Part shown: one piece after another, positions 35,315 through 44,132 of the stretch
Layout: each line of letters starts with the position of its first letter
How positions within the stretch are numbered: position 1 is the stretch's first letter
Assembly: GCF_026339735.1 (NCBI RefSeq)
Contig: NZ_JAPEQG010000001.1
Span: forward strand, 8,865,001-8,929,000
Origin: Streptomyces sp. NBC_01669
GTDB taxonomy: Bacteria; Actinomycetota; Actinomycetes; Streptomycetales; Streptomycetaceae
Length of the DNA: 64,000 bases
Direction of reading: 5' to 3'
Notes under the pieces: model-generated
Database searches by the model: none
Told to the model about the DNA's origin: nothing
What the model saw: the letters and a program-made list of their open reading frames with translations, nothing else
Translations under genes and position numbers: made by a program

Positions 35315-35930
35315 CAACGACCTCCCGGCATTCCAGCATCCTTACTGCCGACTTGCTGGCCCCCTTCGCCATGTGCGGACCTCTCGTCCGCTCGGACTAC
35401 TACGGGGCCTCCGCCCCGTCCCGCGCCTTCGACAGACGACGCATCTATCCCACCGGCCCGGATGGATTCCGGGCCTTGGGAGCGACGCGGGACGGTTCCC
35501 GTGTTCACGGTGAATCGATCGATCAGTCCGGCATCCAGCTTTGCCCCGGCAGCATCGCCACGGTTACGCCGCAGGCTTTCGCCGTGGCCTCCCCACCGAC
35601 ACGCCAAGTCGGCTACGGAGTCAGTCCGTTCAGCAAACGGACTGTGCACTGCAACCCGGCCCATATCCACCAGATTTGAGCCGGTGCCACGCTTACGGAG
35701 CTTTACCACTGATTCCTCTCGTATGCCCTCTGATCTCGCTTGCCGGACCCGGCCCGTCTGGTAGTTCCGAGCAGTCCCGGCTTTGTCAGCGCTGCTTCCC
35801 GCCCTCCCCGGCGTCTCCCGGATCGGACTGCGCTCAGCTCCCACCAGTCTGCTGCGACAGGCTGGCGAGGAGGTCTTGCACCTCCTTCGATTCACCGCGC
35901 CTCACGGCGCACCAGCGCCTCGTGGCGCAC

Positions 35931-36043
35931 GCCCGAACTCGTCCATGCAGAAGATGACTTCGGGCTTGCCGTACTCGGGTATGACCTCGCCGTCGGCGAT
36001 CGCGTAGAGGTGCTCCACGCGAGCCTTCTTGCGGCTCGCGAAG
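35931..36043 (-). pseudogene. IS630 transposase, 5' exon
   Basis: The minus strand reads KKARVEHLYAIADGEVIPEY and GKPEVIFCMDEFG and stops exactly at the start of intron B. This is the segment holding a catalytic Asp of IS630 transposases. The N-terminus is gone: at about 36043 the sequence switches to an IS1380 fragment on the opposite strand. Confidence 0.85.
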
Positions 36044-36590
36044 CCGGGCCGGTGGCTGTCGTACTCGGTCGGCATGACCGTCACCGCCGCCGTCCACCAG
36101 GCGGTGCTGAAGGTCCCGGCCTCGGCATGGACGGCCGGCGATCGAGCCGGGCGGCGAGATCCGTGACGGAGCCTGGGCCACCGAGCTCTCCGAGGATGTC
36201 CTGGCCGGCTGGCCGAAAGGCATGCGGCTGATCGTCCGCAAGGAAGGCTCGTACCCCGGAGCCCAGTTGCGCTTCACCGACGCCGACGGGATGCGGCTGA
36301 CCTGCTTCGCGACCGACACCAAGAACGTGCCGATCGACGAGCTGGAGCTGCGGAACTGACAGCGGGCCAGGGCCGAGGGCAGCTCCCGGGCCGCGGGCCA
36401 CCGGCCTCACCAACCTGCCCCTCCACGACACCGCGCAGAACGAGATCTTTCTGGAGATCACCCAGGTCGCCCTCGCCTGGATGCCGATGCTCGCCCTGAC
36501 GGGGCCCGCCCGACGCTGGGAACCCAGGCCCGCGGCTGCGACTGTTCCCCGTCGCCGCCCAACTCGTGAAGCTACGGATGGGGCTTCTCG
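36044..36590 (+). pseudogene. IS1380-family transposase, C-terminal part
   Basis: The plus strand starts within KPGRWLSYSVGMTVTAAVHQ and continues through AWATELSEDVLAGWPKGMRL, YPGAQLRFTDADGMRLTCFA, GLTNLPLHDTAQNEIFLEIT and WMPMLALTGPARRWEPR, with stops and frame changes. The N-terminal half is absent. It ends 10 bp before the stop codon of rph. It is a diverged relative of the remnant at 42002-42460, in the same orientation. Confidence 0.83.
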
Positions 36591-36600
36591 GTGTGGTCGG

Positions 36601-39198
36601 TCAAGGCAGGATCTCGACGTATCCGTCGGTTCCGTGCACGCGGATCCGCTGCCCGTCCCGGATCAGCCGGGTGGCCTGCTCCACGCCCACGACGGCCGGC
36701 AAGCCGTACTCCCGGGCGATCACTGCGCCATGGGTCATCAGGCCGCCCACCTCTGTCACCAGGCCCGCGATTCCGACGAACAGCGGCGACCAGCTGGGGT
36801 CCGTGAAGGTCGTGACCAGGATGTCGCCCGCTTCGAGATCGGCCTCCGCCATGTCAAGGATGACGCGGGCTCTTCCCTCGGTGGTCCCGGCGGAAACCGG
36901 TAGGCCGATCAGGGCGCCGGCCGGCACGTCGTCGCGCCGGTACGCCCCGGTGACGGCCTCGCCATCCGATGTGAGCACCCGGGGCGGTGTGAGCGCGTGG
37001 TACGACCGGAACGCGTCCTTGCGCTGCTGGATGAGCTGGTCATCCACCTGGTTCGAGCGCACGACGTCGTGGAACTCCTGGAACGTGAGGTAGAAGATGT
37101 CCTCCTTCTCAGGAAGCACGTTGGCCTGCACGAGGCGCTCGGCCTCCTCCAGCAGGGCCTGCTTGTAGACGAAGGAGCGGCTGACGATGCCGTACTTCGG
37201 GTACTCCCGGTACCCGATGAAGGTTCTGACCCGGTCGATCATCCGCTTGGCCTCGTCGGCCTTCTGGTTCCCGTCCGGCAGGGCCCGCAAGCGTGACAGC
37301 ACGTCCTGTTCCTTCTTCTGCGCCTTCTGCCGCCCTTGCTCGAAGCGTCGCTCGGCGGCGCCCGGCTCGAAGTTCCTTACGTTGTCGAGGATCACGGGCA
37401 CGAGCGTGGTGGGGCGCTCGCGCCAACGTGGCCTCGTGATGTCGATCTCGCCGACGCAGCGCATGCCGTACCGGTCGAGGTAGGCCTCTATGGCGTCGCG
37501 CGCTTCGGTCCCGCCCGCGAGCTTCGCCAGCTCGTCCAGGAAGCCCTCGTCCTCGACGCCCTGCAGGAACGCCACCACCTCCGACTGCGGGCGGATCACG
37601 TCCGCGACGTCGAGCAGCGCCAGTCCCATCTCCGACGTGACGTTGTCGGGGGCGGACAGCGTGAGCGTGTCAGCCGCGTTCTTCTCGCCCAGCCACTCCT
37701 GCAGCTTGTCGTTGAGCCACCACGTGGCCTCCATCCCCGCCATGATCGCCTGAAGGTTCAGCGGATCACTGAGGACTCGCTTGTGCTCCTTGAAGGCCTC
37801 CAACAGGAAGTCGAACAGCGCCGGTCCGGTCTTCGTCCGGATGTCGCGCTCCAGGGCGGCGATGGACACCTGGCTGCGCTCGATCAGCTCGGCGACGATT
37901 GCCGGATCGGTCTCGATCGGGGCGGACGCACCGCTGGCCGGCGGCCCGCCGGGACCCGCGTCCGGGAGCGACGGGACGAAATCGTCGCGGTCGAGGACGG
38001 TCTCCAGAGCGTCCCTGATCAGCGGATCGCCTCTCCCCATGACGTCCAGGAGACCGGCGCGGCTCGCGGGCGAGGCCAGGCGCCGGGTGACGTCGACGAA
38101 CAGTCTTCCGCCGGCCTCGTGCATCGGCACCATGGCCGTCAGCTGCCACAGGGAGAGCCCCAGGGGCTTCATGGGGTCGGTCATCATCTGCCCATGACCA
38201 ACGGAGACGTAGACGTGATTCTCCTGGTCGCCGGTCTCGGGGATGGGGAACAGCGTCGTGATCGGCCGACTCTGAACGATCTGGAAGCCATCATCGACCA
38301 GGCACCATTCGATGTCCTGCGGGCGGCCGAAGTGCGCTTCGATCCGCCGCCCGAGCTGCACGAGCCGCACGACCTGCGCATCCGTCAGGGCCGGCTGCTC
38401 CTGCCGCTGCGAGTCGATCGCCACTTCCTGCGTACCGCCAGCCGGCAGGGCGTGAACGGCACGCTGTTTGGCGGCGATCGCCTTGGCCACGACTTCGCCG
38501 TGTCGCACCTTGAAGACGTCCGGGTTCACCAGGCCGGAGACCAGGGCCTCGCCGAGGCCGAAGCCGGCGTCCACGGTGGCGACCTTCCGGTTGCCCGTGA
38601 CAGGGTCGGCCGTGAACAGGATGCCGGCCGCATGCGGGAAGACCATCTGCTGCACGACCACGGCCATGTGGACCGTAGGGTGGTCGATGCCGTTCCGCTG
38701 GCGGTAGGTCACGGCCCGCTCGGTGAACAACGAGGCCCAGCACCGGCTGACGTGCTGGAGGATCGCCGTCGGCCCCACGACGTTCAGGTACGTGTCCTGC
38801 TGACCGGCAAAGGAGGCCGTCGGCAGGTCCTCTGCCGTCGCGCTGGATCGGACGGCGTAGGCGGCTTGCTCGCCGAGCTGGGCGAGCGCCCGGGTGATCG
38901 CCGCCGCGAGATCGCCCGGGATGGCAATCCCTTCGATGGTCCGACGAATCTGCGCGCTGAGCGTGCGGATAGCTTCCCGGTCGTCCGGGTTCAAGCGCGA
39001 CAACTGATCGAGCCGATCGTCGATCGACGGCGCTTCCGCCATGATCCGCCGGAAGGCGTCCGTCGTCACGCAAAAGCCAACCGGCACGCGGATGCCTTCG
39101 ATCCGCGACAGCCCGCCCAGGTGCGCGCCCTTGCCGCCAACGACCGCGACCTGCATCTCGTCGACCTCTTGAAGATCCAACACGTACCGCTCAATCAT
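36601..39198 (-). CDS. rph: Rifamycin-inactivating phosphotransferase
   Basis: The 865-residue protein matches the Rph family, which phosphorylates rifampicin from ATP and so blocks its binding to RNA polymerase. The order is an ATP-grasp domain (VGGKGAHLGGLSRI, AYAVRSSATAEDLPTASFAG), a long helical rifamycin-binding domain (about 330-770), and a swivelling phosphohistidine domain with the catalytic His near 823 in TEVGGLMTHGAVIAREYGLP. The length equals that of characterised Rph enzymes, and PEP synthases differ in the central domain. GGAGG lies 7 bp before the ATG at 39198. It is complete. Upstream are a glycosyltransferase stub and an RAE-like repeat. The cytoplasmic enzyme is probably induced by rifamycins. 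Confidence 0.94.
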   Translation of the reverse strand: MIERYVLDLQEVDEMQVAVVGGKGAHLGGLSRIEGIRVPVGFCVTTDAFRRIMAEAPSIDDRLDQLSRLNPDDREAIRTLSAQIRRTIEGIAIPGDLAAAITRALAQLGEQAAYAVRSSATAEDLPTASFAGQQDTYLNVVGPTAILQHVSRCWASLFTERAVTYRQRNGIDHPTVHMAVVVQQMVFPHAAGILFTADPVTGNRKVATVDAGFGLGEALVSGLVNPDVFKVRHGEVVAKAIAAKQRAVHALPAGGTQEVAIDSQRQEQPALTDAQVVRLVQLGRRIEAHFGRPQDIEWCLVDDGFQIVQSRPITTLFPIPETGDQENHVYVSVGHGQMMTDPMKPLGLSLWQLTAMVPMHEAGGRLFVDVTRRLASPASRAGLLDVMGRGDPLIRDALETVLDRDDFVPSLPDAGPGGPPASGASAPIETDPAIVAELIERSQVSIAALERDIRTKTGPALFDFLLEAFKEHKRVLSDPLNLQAIMAGMEATWWLNDKLQEWLGEKNAADTLTLSAPDNVTSEMGLALLDVADVIRPQSEVVAFLQGVEDEGFLDELAKLAGGTEARDAIEAYLDRYGMRCVGEIDITRPRWRERPTTLVPVILDNVRNFEPGAAERRFEQGRQKAQKKEQDVLSRLRALPDGNQKADEAKRMIDRVRTFIGYREYPKYGIVSRSFVYKQALLEEAERLVQANVLPEKEDIFYLTFQEFHDVVRSNQVDDQLIQQRKDAFRSYHALTPPRVLTSDGEAVTGAYRRDDVPAGALIGLPVSAGTTEGRARVILDMAEADLEAGDILVTTFTDPSWSPLFVGIAGLVTEVGGLMTHGAVIAREYGLPAVVGVEQATRLIRDGQRIRVHGTDGYVEILP

Positions 39199-39328
39199 TG
39201 CGATACCTCCGAGGCAGCCGTGCTCCGTCGCACTGCGGTGGCCGATCGAATCACCGGCGCCTCCAACTCTCTCGAACCTCTTGTCGAGCAGGTCCTCATC
39301 CCTGGTTGCCTTCCCTCTGACGAGTCGG

Positions 39329-39458
39329 CCGGCCGCTCCACCCAGTCGGGCGGCGCGCACCCCCGCACCTCCGCGCCGAGCACCCGCAACTGCACTGCCG
39401 GTCCCACCACTGGTTCGACGTCACCGCGTCCCCCATAGATCGACAACAACACACGCAC
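39329..39458 (-). pseudogene. Rifamycin-glycosyltransferase-like gene, N-terminal stub
   Basis: From the GTG at 39458 the first 43 codons (VRVLLSIYGGRGDVEPVVGP, then AVQLRVLGAEVRGCAPPDWV) are the start of a GT1/GT28 antibiotic glycosyltransferase. Reading then becomes unrelated and ends at 39195, overlapping the rph start by 4 bases. About 350 codons are deleted. Because the RAE lies 58 bp upstream and rph is next, this was probably an rgt-type rifamycin glycosyltransferase, but N-terminal motifs alone cannot separate it from other antibiotic or macrolide glycosyltransferases. Confidence 0.75.
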
Positions 39459-39515
39459 GTCGTGCCCCCATTTCCGCAGGCTGTGGCATCGGCCGACGAT
39501 TCTGCGCCGTGACCC

Positions 39516-39534
39516 GGGTCTTGCGGCAAGCCCC
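39516..39534. promoter_or_regulatory. Rifamycin-associated element (RAE) candidate
   Basis: The 19-bp sequence is GGGTCTTGCGGCAAGCCCC, 9-bp arms around one base with one mismatch. It corresponds to the published RAE found upstream of rifamycin-inactivation genes in actinomycetes, as I remember that consensus. A -10-like TATAGC (minus strand, 39547-39542) lies 7 bp upstream, which places the element at about the transcription start. It is 58 bp before the glycosyltransferase stub and about 320 bp before rph. Confidence 0.8.
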
Positions 39535-39557
39535 CCAGTGCGCTATACGTTGAGAGT

Positions 39558-39581
39558 GGCAAGGAGAGAGCTCTCCTTGCC
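39558..39581. terminator. 11-bp hairpin upstream of the RAE promoter
   Basis: A perfect stem GGCAAGGAGAG/CTCTCCTTGCC with a 2-nt loop lies just beyond the RAE region. It may insulate the rph promoter from neighbouring transcription; the very small loop makes a protein-binding palindrome equally possible. Confidence 0.45.
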
Positions 39582-40014
39582 TCTGCCTTTTGCCGTCCAA
39601 TGGAACTGACAAACTTCTCGCGAAGCGGTGGCGCGCCGCGTACGGGTACGCGTCGTTGGCCCAGGCGGATGTCCCATCGGCCTACGGATGCAGGCGCGGA
39701 ACCAGAGGTTCTTTCCCTTGTCGGCAAGGCCCGAACGTCGAGCGCGCCGCCATCTCGCGGAGGTAATCGCGCCACGCGAGTGCTGGGCCAAGCTCGCCAA
39801 AAGGACGCTTGACGGTCGCCCTGGTGCCGTGACCGGCACCCGAGCGAACGACCCCACGCCACTCCGCCCAGATCGTGGCCCGGCTGTCCCGCCGCACCGA
39901 CCAGATCCTCCTCCTGGGCGCCACTTAGCCTCACGCTTTCGTACGCCCAGCAGAATCTGGAGGTTGGCCATGTAGGTGGTTGATCGTGGTTCGTAAGCTC
40001 GTCGTCGCCTGCCG
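39582..40014. other. Unassigned region before intron C
   Basis: No gene was identified. The minus strand has protein-like patches in changing frames (for example ELGPALAWRDYLREMAAR near 39760-39810), suggesting a decayed gene. The last bases are the 5' flank of group II intron C. Confidence 0.35.
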
Positions 40015-40527
40015 GTGTGAGTCCGGTCCGGGTAGCTGCCAGGAGGCCCGGTAGCAGGCTGGCGGCGTCGGGGGGAAACGCCCGGCGTCGAAGTCCAGCG
40101 TCGAAAGCCCTGTGAAGGGGGAGCGAAGAAGCGGTCCGTAGCATCACGCGAAGTCTGCGGCGTCGTTAGAGGCCCGCCCGTGAGGGTGGGGACAGGGAGA
40201 GCCGAGCCCCCGAAATCAGGGTGAAGGCCATGGAAGCGGTGAAGATCCTGGAAGGGCAGCCGCGAAGGACTCCCCGGCGTATGGGACATGGAACGTTTCG
40301 ACGGTGACGGCGGGAACTGGGGAGGCCCTCCCTGGCCCGGCAGCCTGCGGCAAGAGTGCTGTCGGAAGCATCGCGACCTATAACCGGGTGAACCCCGGGA
40401 AGGGGAAGCGGGCCGGGTGGGCGTCGGAGGCGGCCGTAGTACTGCTTGAGCCGGACGGACAACACAACCGCCGGTGAGGGAAGGGCCGCTGCTTCGTCGA
40501 TGCGTACTGCTGAAGTGGAGGGGCCCG

Positions 40528-41907
40528 GTGAGTGCCCGTGTGGCTAGTCCCGCCGTCGGGGGACGTTCTCCCTCGGATCCGGTCCGTGCCCTGCAGCATG
40601 CGCTCTACCGGGCGGCCAAGGCCGATCCCGGACGGCGGTTCCACGCGCTGGGGGACAAGGTCCACCGCAGGGATGTCCTGGCGCGTGCGTGGTCAATGGT
40701 GCGTCGTAACAACGGCGCTCCGGGCATCGACGCGGTCGATCTCGGGCAGGTCGAGGAGTACGGGGTCGCCCGGCTTCTTGATGAATTGGCCGCGGAATTG
40801 AAGGACGGCAGGTGGCGGCCGCTCCCGGCGCGCCGGGTGTTCATTCCCAAGCCCGGCACGGCGGAGCAAAGGCCCTTGTCGATTCCTGCGGTCCGCGACC
40901 GCATCGTGCAGGCCGCACTGAAGATCGTGCTCGAGCCGGTCTTCGAAGCCGACATGCTGCCGTGTTCCTTCGGGTTCAGGCCCAGGCGCGGTGCGCACGA
41001 TGCCCTCCAGGTCTTGATCGATGAGTCCTGGCGGGGACGGCGATGGGTCGTTGAGACGGACATCGCCAACTGCTTTGAGGCGATTGACCACGAGAAGTTG
41101 ATGCAGGCGGTCGAGGAACGCGTCTGTGACCAGTCTGTCCTGAAGCTCTTGCGCGCGATGCTGCGGGCGGGAGTCATGGAAGGCGGTCAGGTCCGCCGGC
41201 CGGTCACCGGTACTCCTCAGGGCGGGGTTGTCTCCCCGCTCCTGGCTAATGTCTTTCTGCACCGGATCGATCGGGCATGGGAGACACGGCAGCACGGGGT
41301 GCTGGTCCGCTATGCCGACGATGCGGTGGTGATGTGCGCGACCCGCGAGCAGGCCGAAGCCGCTTTGGAACGGCTGACACGCCTGCTGGCTGACCTCGGT
41401 CTGGAACCGAAGGCAGCCAAGACTCGGATCGTTCACCTGGAGGTGGCAGGCGAGGGATTCGACTTCCTCGGCTTCCACCACCGTTTGGTGGCATCCCGGT
41501 CCCGCGACGGGAAACGCCCTGTGACCTTCCTCGCCCGCTGGCCCGCGGGCAAGGCCATGCAGCATGCCCGCGACCGGATCCGTGAACTCACGGAACGGCG
41601 CAGACTGCTGCTGCCGGTCAAGGTGATCGTGGAGGACGTGAACACGTTCCTTCGCGGATGGGCCGCGTATTTCCGGTTCGGGAACTCGGCTCATTTCTTT
41701 GACCAGATCGGTTCGTATGCGCGGATGCGGATAGGCGGATTCCTCGCCAAGAAGCATCGGCGCACCAGGAAGTTCGGGTGGGCGGTGGTTTCCTCCGCCG
41801 CTCAGGATTCCCTGGGCCTGATCGCCTTGCACGGGACCGTTGTTGCACCCAGGCCCTTCCGGGACTGGCGGGGCAGGCCGAATGCCGGTGGTGAACGGCG
41901 TCGGTGA
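40528..41907 (+). CDS. ltrA: Group II intron reverse transcriptase/maturase C
   Basis: The 459-residue protein has RT blocks PLSIPAVRDRIVQAALKIVL, FGFRPRRGAHDAL, VETDIANCFEAIDHEKLMQA, GTPQGGVVSPLLANVFL, and YADD near residue 261, plus the X domain VNTFLRGWAAYFRFGNS. It belongs to a different RT lineage from A and B (for example AKADPGRRFHALGDKVHRRD at the start). The GTG at 40528 is 7 bp from GGAGG. Its last codon overlaps the start of domain V. Confidence 0.93.
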   Translation: MSARVASPAVGGRSPSDPVRALQHALYRAAKADPGRRFHALGDKVHRRDVLARAWSMVRRNNGAPGIDAVDLGQVEEYGVARLLDELAAELKDGRWRPLPARRVFIPKPGTAEQRPLSIPAVRDRIVQAALKIVLEPVFEADMLPCSFGFRPRRGAHDALQVLIDESWRGRRWVVETDIANCFEAIDHEKLMQAVEERVCDQSVLKLLRAMLRAGVMEGGQVRRPVTGTPQGGVVSPLLANVFLHRIDRAWETRQHGVLVRYADDAVVMCATREQAEAALERLTRLLADLGLEPKAAKTRIVHLEVAGEGFDFLGFHHRLVASRSRDGKRPVTFLARWPAGKAMQHARDRIRELTERRRLLLPVKVIVEDVNTFLRGWAAYFRFGNSAHFFDQIGSYARMRIGGFLAKKHRRTRKFGWAVVSSAAQDSLGLIALHGTVVAPRPFRDWRGRPNAGGERRR

Positions 41908-41939
41908 GCCGTGTGCGGGAGAACCGCATGCACGGTTCG
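41906..41939 (+). ncRNA. Domain V of group II intron C
   Basis: The 34-nt hairpin GAGCCGTGTGCGGGAGAACC...CACGGTTCG is the canonical intron catalytic domain, with the usual GAGC/GGTTC ends. Confidence 0.9.
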
Positions 41940-42001
41940 ATGTGGCGGGGGCTGGAAACGGAGCGTACGTACTACGCCACCGCGCCAGCCCCCGACCCTA
42001 C

Positions 42002-42460
42002 GCCAGGCTTGGTGTCCGGCAAATGAGCACCCGCCTCGCCCTGGCCCAACTCCCCAAACCCCTGCGGCACGGGCGCCAGACGCTGATCCGCACCGACTCC
42101 GCCGGCGGCACCCACGCCTTCCTCGACTGGCTGTCCAAACCGGGCCGATGGCTGTCGTACCCGGTCAGCATGACCATCACCGATGCCATCCACCAGGCAG
42201 CCCTGAAAATCCCCAAGATGGCGTGGACCCGGCCTATGACGCCGGCGGCACCGAGCGGCCCGGCGCCTGGGCCGCGGAGATCACCGACATGCCCGACCTG
42301 AGCACCTGGCCCAAGGACATGCGGCTGATCGTCCGCAAGGAACGCCCAGCTCGTACACACCGGCCGCCGCCACTGGCTCCGCTTCACCACCCGATGGCCC
42401 TGGACCAGCGTGATCACCAACGCCATGGACCGGCTCCAGGCCCTGCCGAACCCCGGCTGA
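42002..42460 (+). pseudogene. IS1380-family transposase, internally deleted
   Basis: After the intron the plus strand reads LGVRQMSTRLALAQLPKPLR, TDSAGGTHAFLDWLSKPGRW, and YDAGGTERPGAWAAEITDMP to MRLIVRKERP, then jumps to TGRRHWLRFTTRWPWTSVIT and NAMDRLQALPNPG, the C-terminus. About 130 codons are deleted at the jump and small frame changes occur. The N-terminus is not found left of the intron. Confidence 0.82.
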
Positions 42461-42644
42461 CCAGCCACGTCGACCGTCCCAACAATCCGCAGTAACCAAA
42501 CCGGAGAGTGGAGCCCGGGGCCTACCCGACGCGGGAACCGGGCCCTCTCCCTGGGCCGGCCCCGGAAAAGCCACATCACACAAGAACCAAGTCCCCACCA
42601 GCGAACCGACCCGGACTCATGAACGATCGAGGCTGAAGATCAAG

Positions 42645-44132
42645 CTATGCAATGTTTGGGTCATTGTGAGCCGTTCCTGCTGTCCATCGCCAATAGAGCT
42701 CCGGCTCAGGCTGTTTGTTGCAGCTGACGAGACCGAGTCGGGGGTGCTGCGCCGTCCTTGAATTCCAGTAAGGGGGGAGCGAGCGGTCGTTCTGGTAGAG
42801 GCACATACCTTTCTCTCCCACGATTCGCCATGCCGTGCGCTTCCAGGTGGTACTTTTCCAGGGTTTGTGTGCCCATTTCTGTTCTGGACGTGATGCGTTA
42901 CACGGTGCCAGACCGGCGCCGCTGGTCAGTTTGGTGAGGCAATATCCTCTATGGAGTCGTGTTCTGATTGTTCCGGCGTCTCTGATTTCCCATTTCTGCG
43001 CGCTGGTTCCATTGCAGGTGTTGATCCGGACTGTGCCGTACTTCGGTTGCATGCTGACTGCTTCGAGGCACTGCTCCGGATCCCTGCTGCTGAACTCGGT
43101 GGTTCTTCCAATGTCTCCCATGATTTCTCCGAGGCGTGGGTTCCGGTGCTCTTGCCGGTACTGACGGTGAACCCAGTCCGAATCGTCGAGTTGGAGCGGC
43201 CCCCTGTAGGTGTCAGCCGTGGCGCAGCCATTCTTGGAATGGCAATCGGCACGTGCGATGTAGCGCCTGACGGCTGCTTCCTTTTCGGCCACTTGTTCAG
43301 GGGGCAGGTTGGGTTCAAGTGACGACATGGTGTATCCGAGATAGGACTCGACGGGGATGCCGGAGAGATATCCAGCTTTTCTGAAGTATCTGGCACCGAT
43401 GCCGTGGTCGCTGTGGTCGACCTTGCCGCGGAGACCGAAGGCGAAGGAAGCGTTGTCGTAGTCCAGCGTGAGAATACGTTGCGCTCCTTCCTGCCGGGCG
43501 AGGTCGGACAGGGTTTGCAGGAGCTGGTCCTCGGTGTAGCTTTCCACGCTTTGGAAAAGCTGAATCCGTTTGCGGGTCGCCAGGAACAGTTTGAGCATGC
43601 TCTCACTTTCCTGTCCGTGGGGAAGCCCATCGTGCAGTCCCAGGAAGAACAGTTTGACGGGAGATGGGGAACCGCTTCCGAGGCTGAAGGATCTGATGTT
43701 GCGTCCGTTGACCCGTGTGCTGTCCTCGGTCCAGCGATCCGGGGCCCCGGCAAGCTCCGCATAGGCAGCGCGCACCCCGTTCTCTCTTCTTGCGACGTAG
43801 TCCCGGGCTGCCTGTGGGCTCTTCCCGTCATCGCCCGCGGTGAGATAGACGGTGGTGACCGCGCATCCGGCACGGATGGTCTCCCTGATCTCCGGGTCGA
43901 CAAAATAGAGGTCGTCGTCGGGATGTGCGACACCGATCATGGTGCGTTGGCATCCGTGAGGTTCTTGTGCCGCCTTCGACGTCCGGTGCGACGTGGGGCC
44001 CGCGACCCTGTTTGCGGGAGGAGAATCACTCGAAGAGCACGATGATCCCAGAACTGCGCACATCACCAGCACCGTAGCGGGAATCAGCCGGTGCGCCGAG
44101 CGGGTTTTATTGATGTCCTTCGTCCACTCCAC
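42645..44132 (-). CDS. Secreted PIG-L deacetylase with ricin-type lectin domain
   Basis: The 495-residue protein begins with a signal sequence (IPATVLVMCAVLGSSCSSSD) that may be a lipobox, although GSSC is not ideal. The PIG-L/LmbE deacetylase domain has the zinc motif AHPDDD near residue 68 and DHSDHG near 239. The last 150 residues form a ricin-B beta-trefoil with QKW repeats (NGTSAQKWEI, SRPEQKWAHK). It probably removes N-acetyl groups from surface or extracellular glycans that the lectin binds. It lies next to the Gtr-like cluster but in another transcription unit. Its codon use is noticeably less GC-rich than its neighbours, hinting at recent acquisition. Confidence 0.88.
   Translation of the reverse strand: MEWTKDINKTRSAHRLIPATVLVMCAVLGSSCSSSDSPPANRVAGPTSHRTSKAAQEPHGCQRTMIGVAHPDDDLYFVDPEIRETIRAGCAVTTVYLTAGDDGKSPQAARDYVARRENGVRAAYAELAGAPDRWTEDSTRVNGRNIRSFSLGSGSPSPVKLFFLGLHDGLPHGQESESMLKLFLATRKRIQLFQSVESYTEDQLLQTLSDLARQEGAQRILTLDYDNASFAFGLRGKVDHSDHGIGARYFRKAGYLSGIPVESYLGYTMSSLEPNLPPEQVAEKEAAVRRYIARADCHSKNGCATADTYRGPLQLDDSDWVHRQYRQEHRNPRLGEIMGDIGRTTEFSSRDPEQCLEAVSMQPKYGTVRINTCNGTSAQKWEIRDAGTIRTRLHRGYCLTKLTSGAGLAPCNASRPEQKWAHKPWKSTTWKRTAWRIVGEKGMCLYQNDRSLPPYWNSRTAQHPRLGLVSCNKQPEPELYWRWTAGTAHNDPNIA

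Larger units (their letters stand above)
33770..35930 (-). mobile_element. Group II intron B
   Basis: It begins GTGCGCCACG at 35930, directly after IS630 codons for CMDEFG, and ends about 33770 (...GTCGACCTCAC) after domains V (33831-33866) and VI. Only AGGAATC (7 bp) separates its end from the GTGCG start of intron A, so both introns occupy one insertion point. The 3' end is placed by domain VI and could be a few bases off. Confidence 0.85.
40015..42001 (+). mobile_element. Group II intron C
   Basis: The intron starts GTGTGAGTCC at 40015 and ends ...GACCCTAC at 42001. About 510 nt of structured leader, an intact reverse transcriptase gene, domain V (41906-41939) and a domain VI stem GGGGGCTGG/CCAGCCCCC follow in order. 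The right flank is IS1380 coding sequence; the left flank is not recognisable as the matching exon. The 5' end is less certain than the 3' end. Confidence 0.82.

Noticed and set aside
31554..35930. Retron or diversity-generating retroelement
   Set aside because: Both RTs carry maturase X domains and lie between GTGCG starts and domain V/VI, which is diagnostic of group II introns; no template/variable repeats or msr/msd structure were seen.
36601..39360. rph starting about 54 codons upstream of 39198
   Set aside because: The ATG at 39198 has GGAGG at correct spacing and matches Rph N-termini; the extension overlaps the glycosyltransferase stub in another frame.
37336..39438. 700-codon open frame antisense to rph
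   Set aside because: It is a shadow of the high-GC rph gene; the composition is Arg/Gly/Val-rich with no family resemblance.
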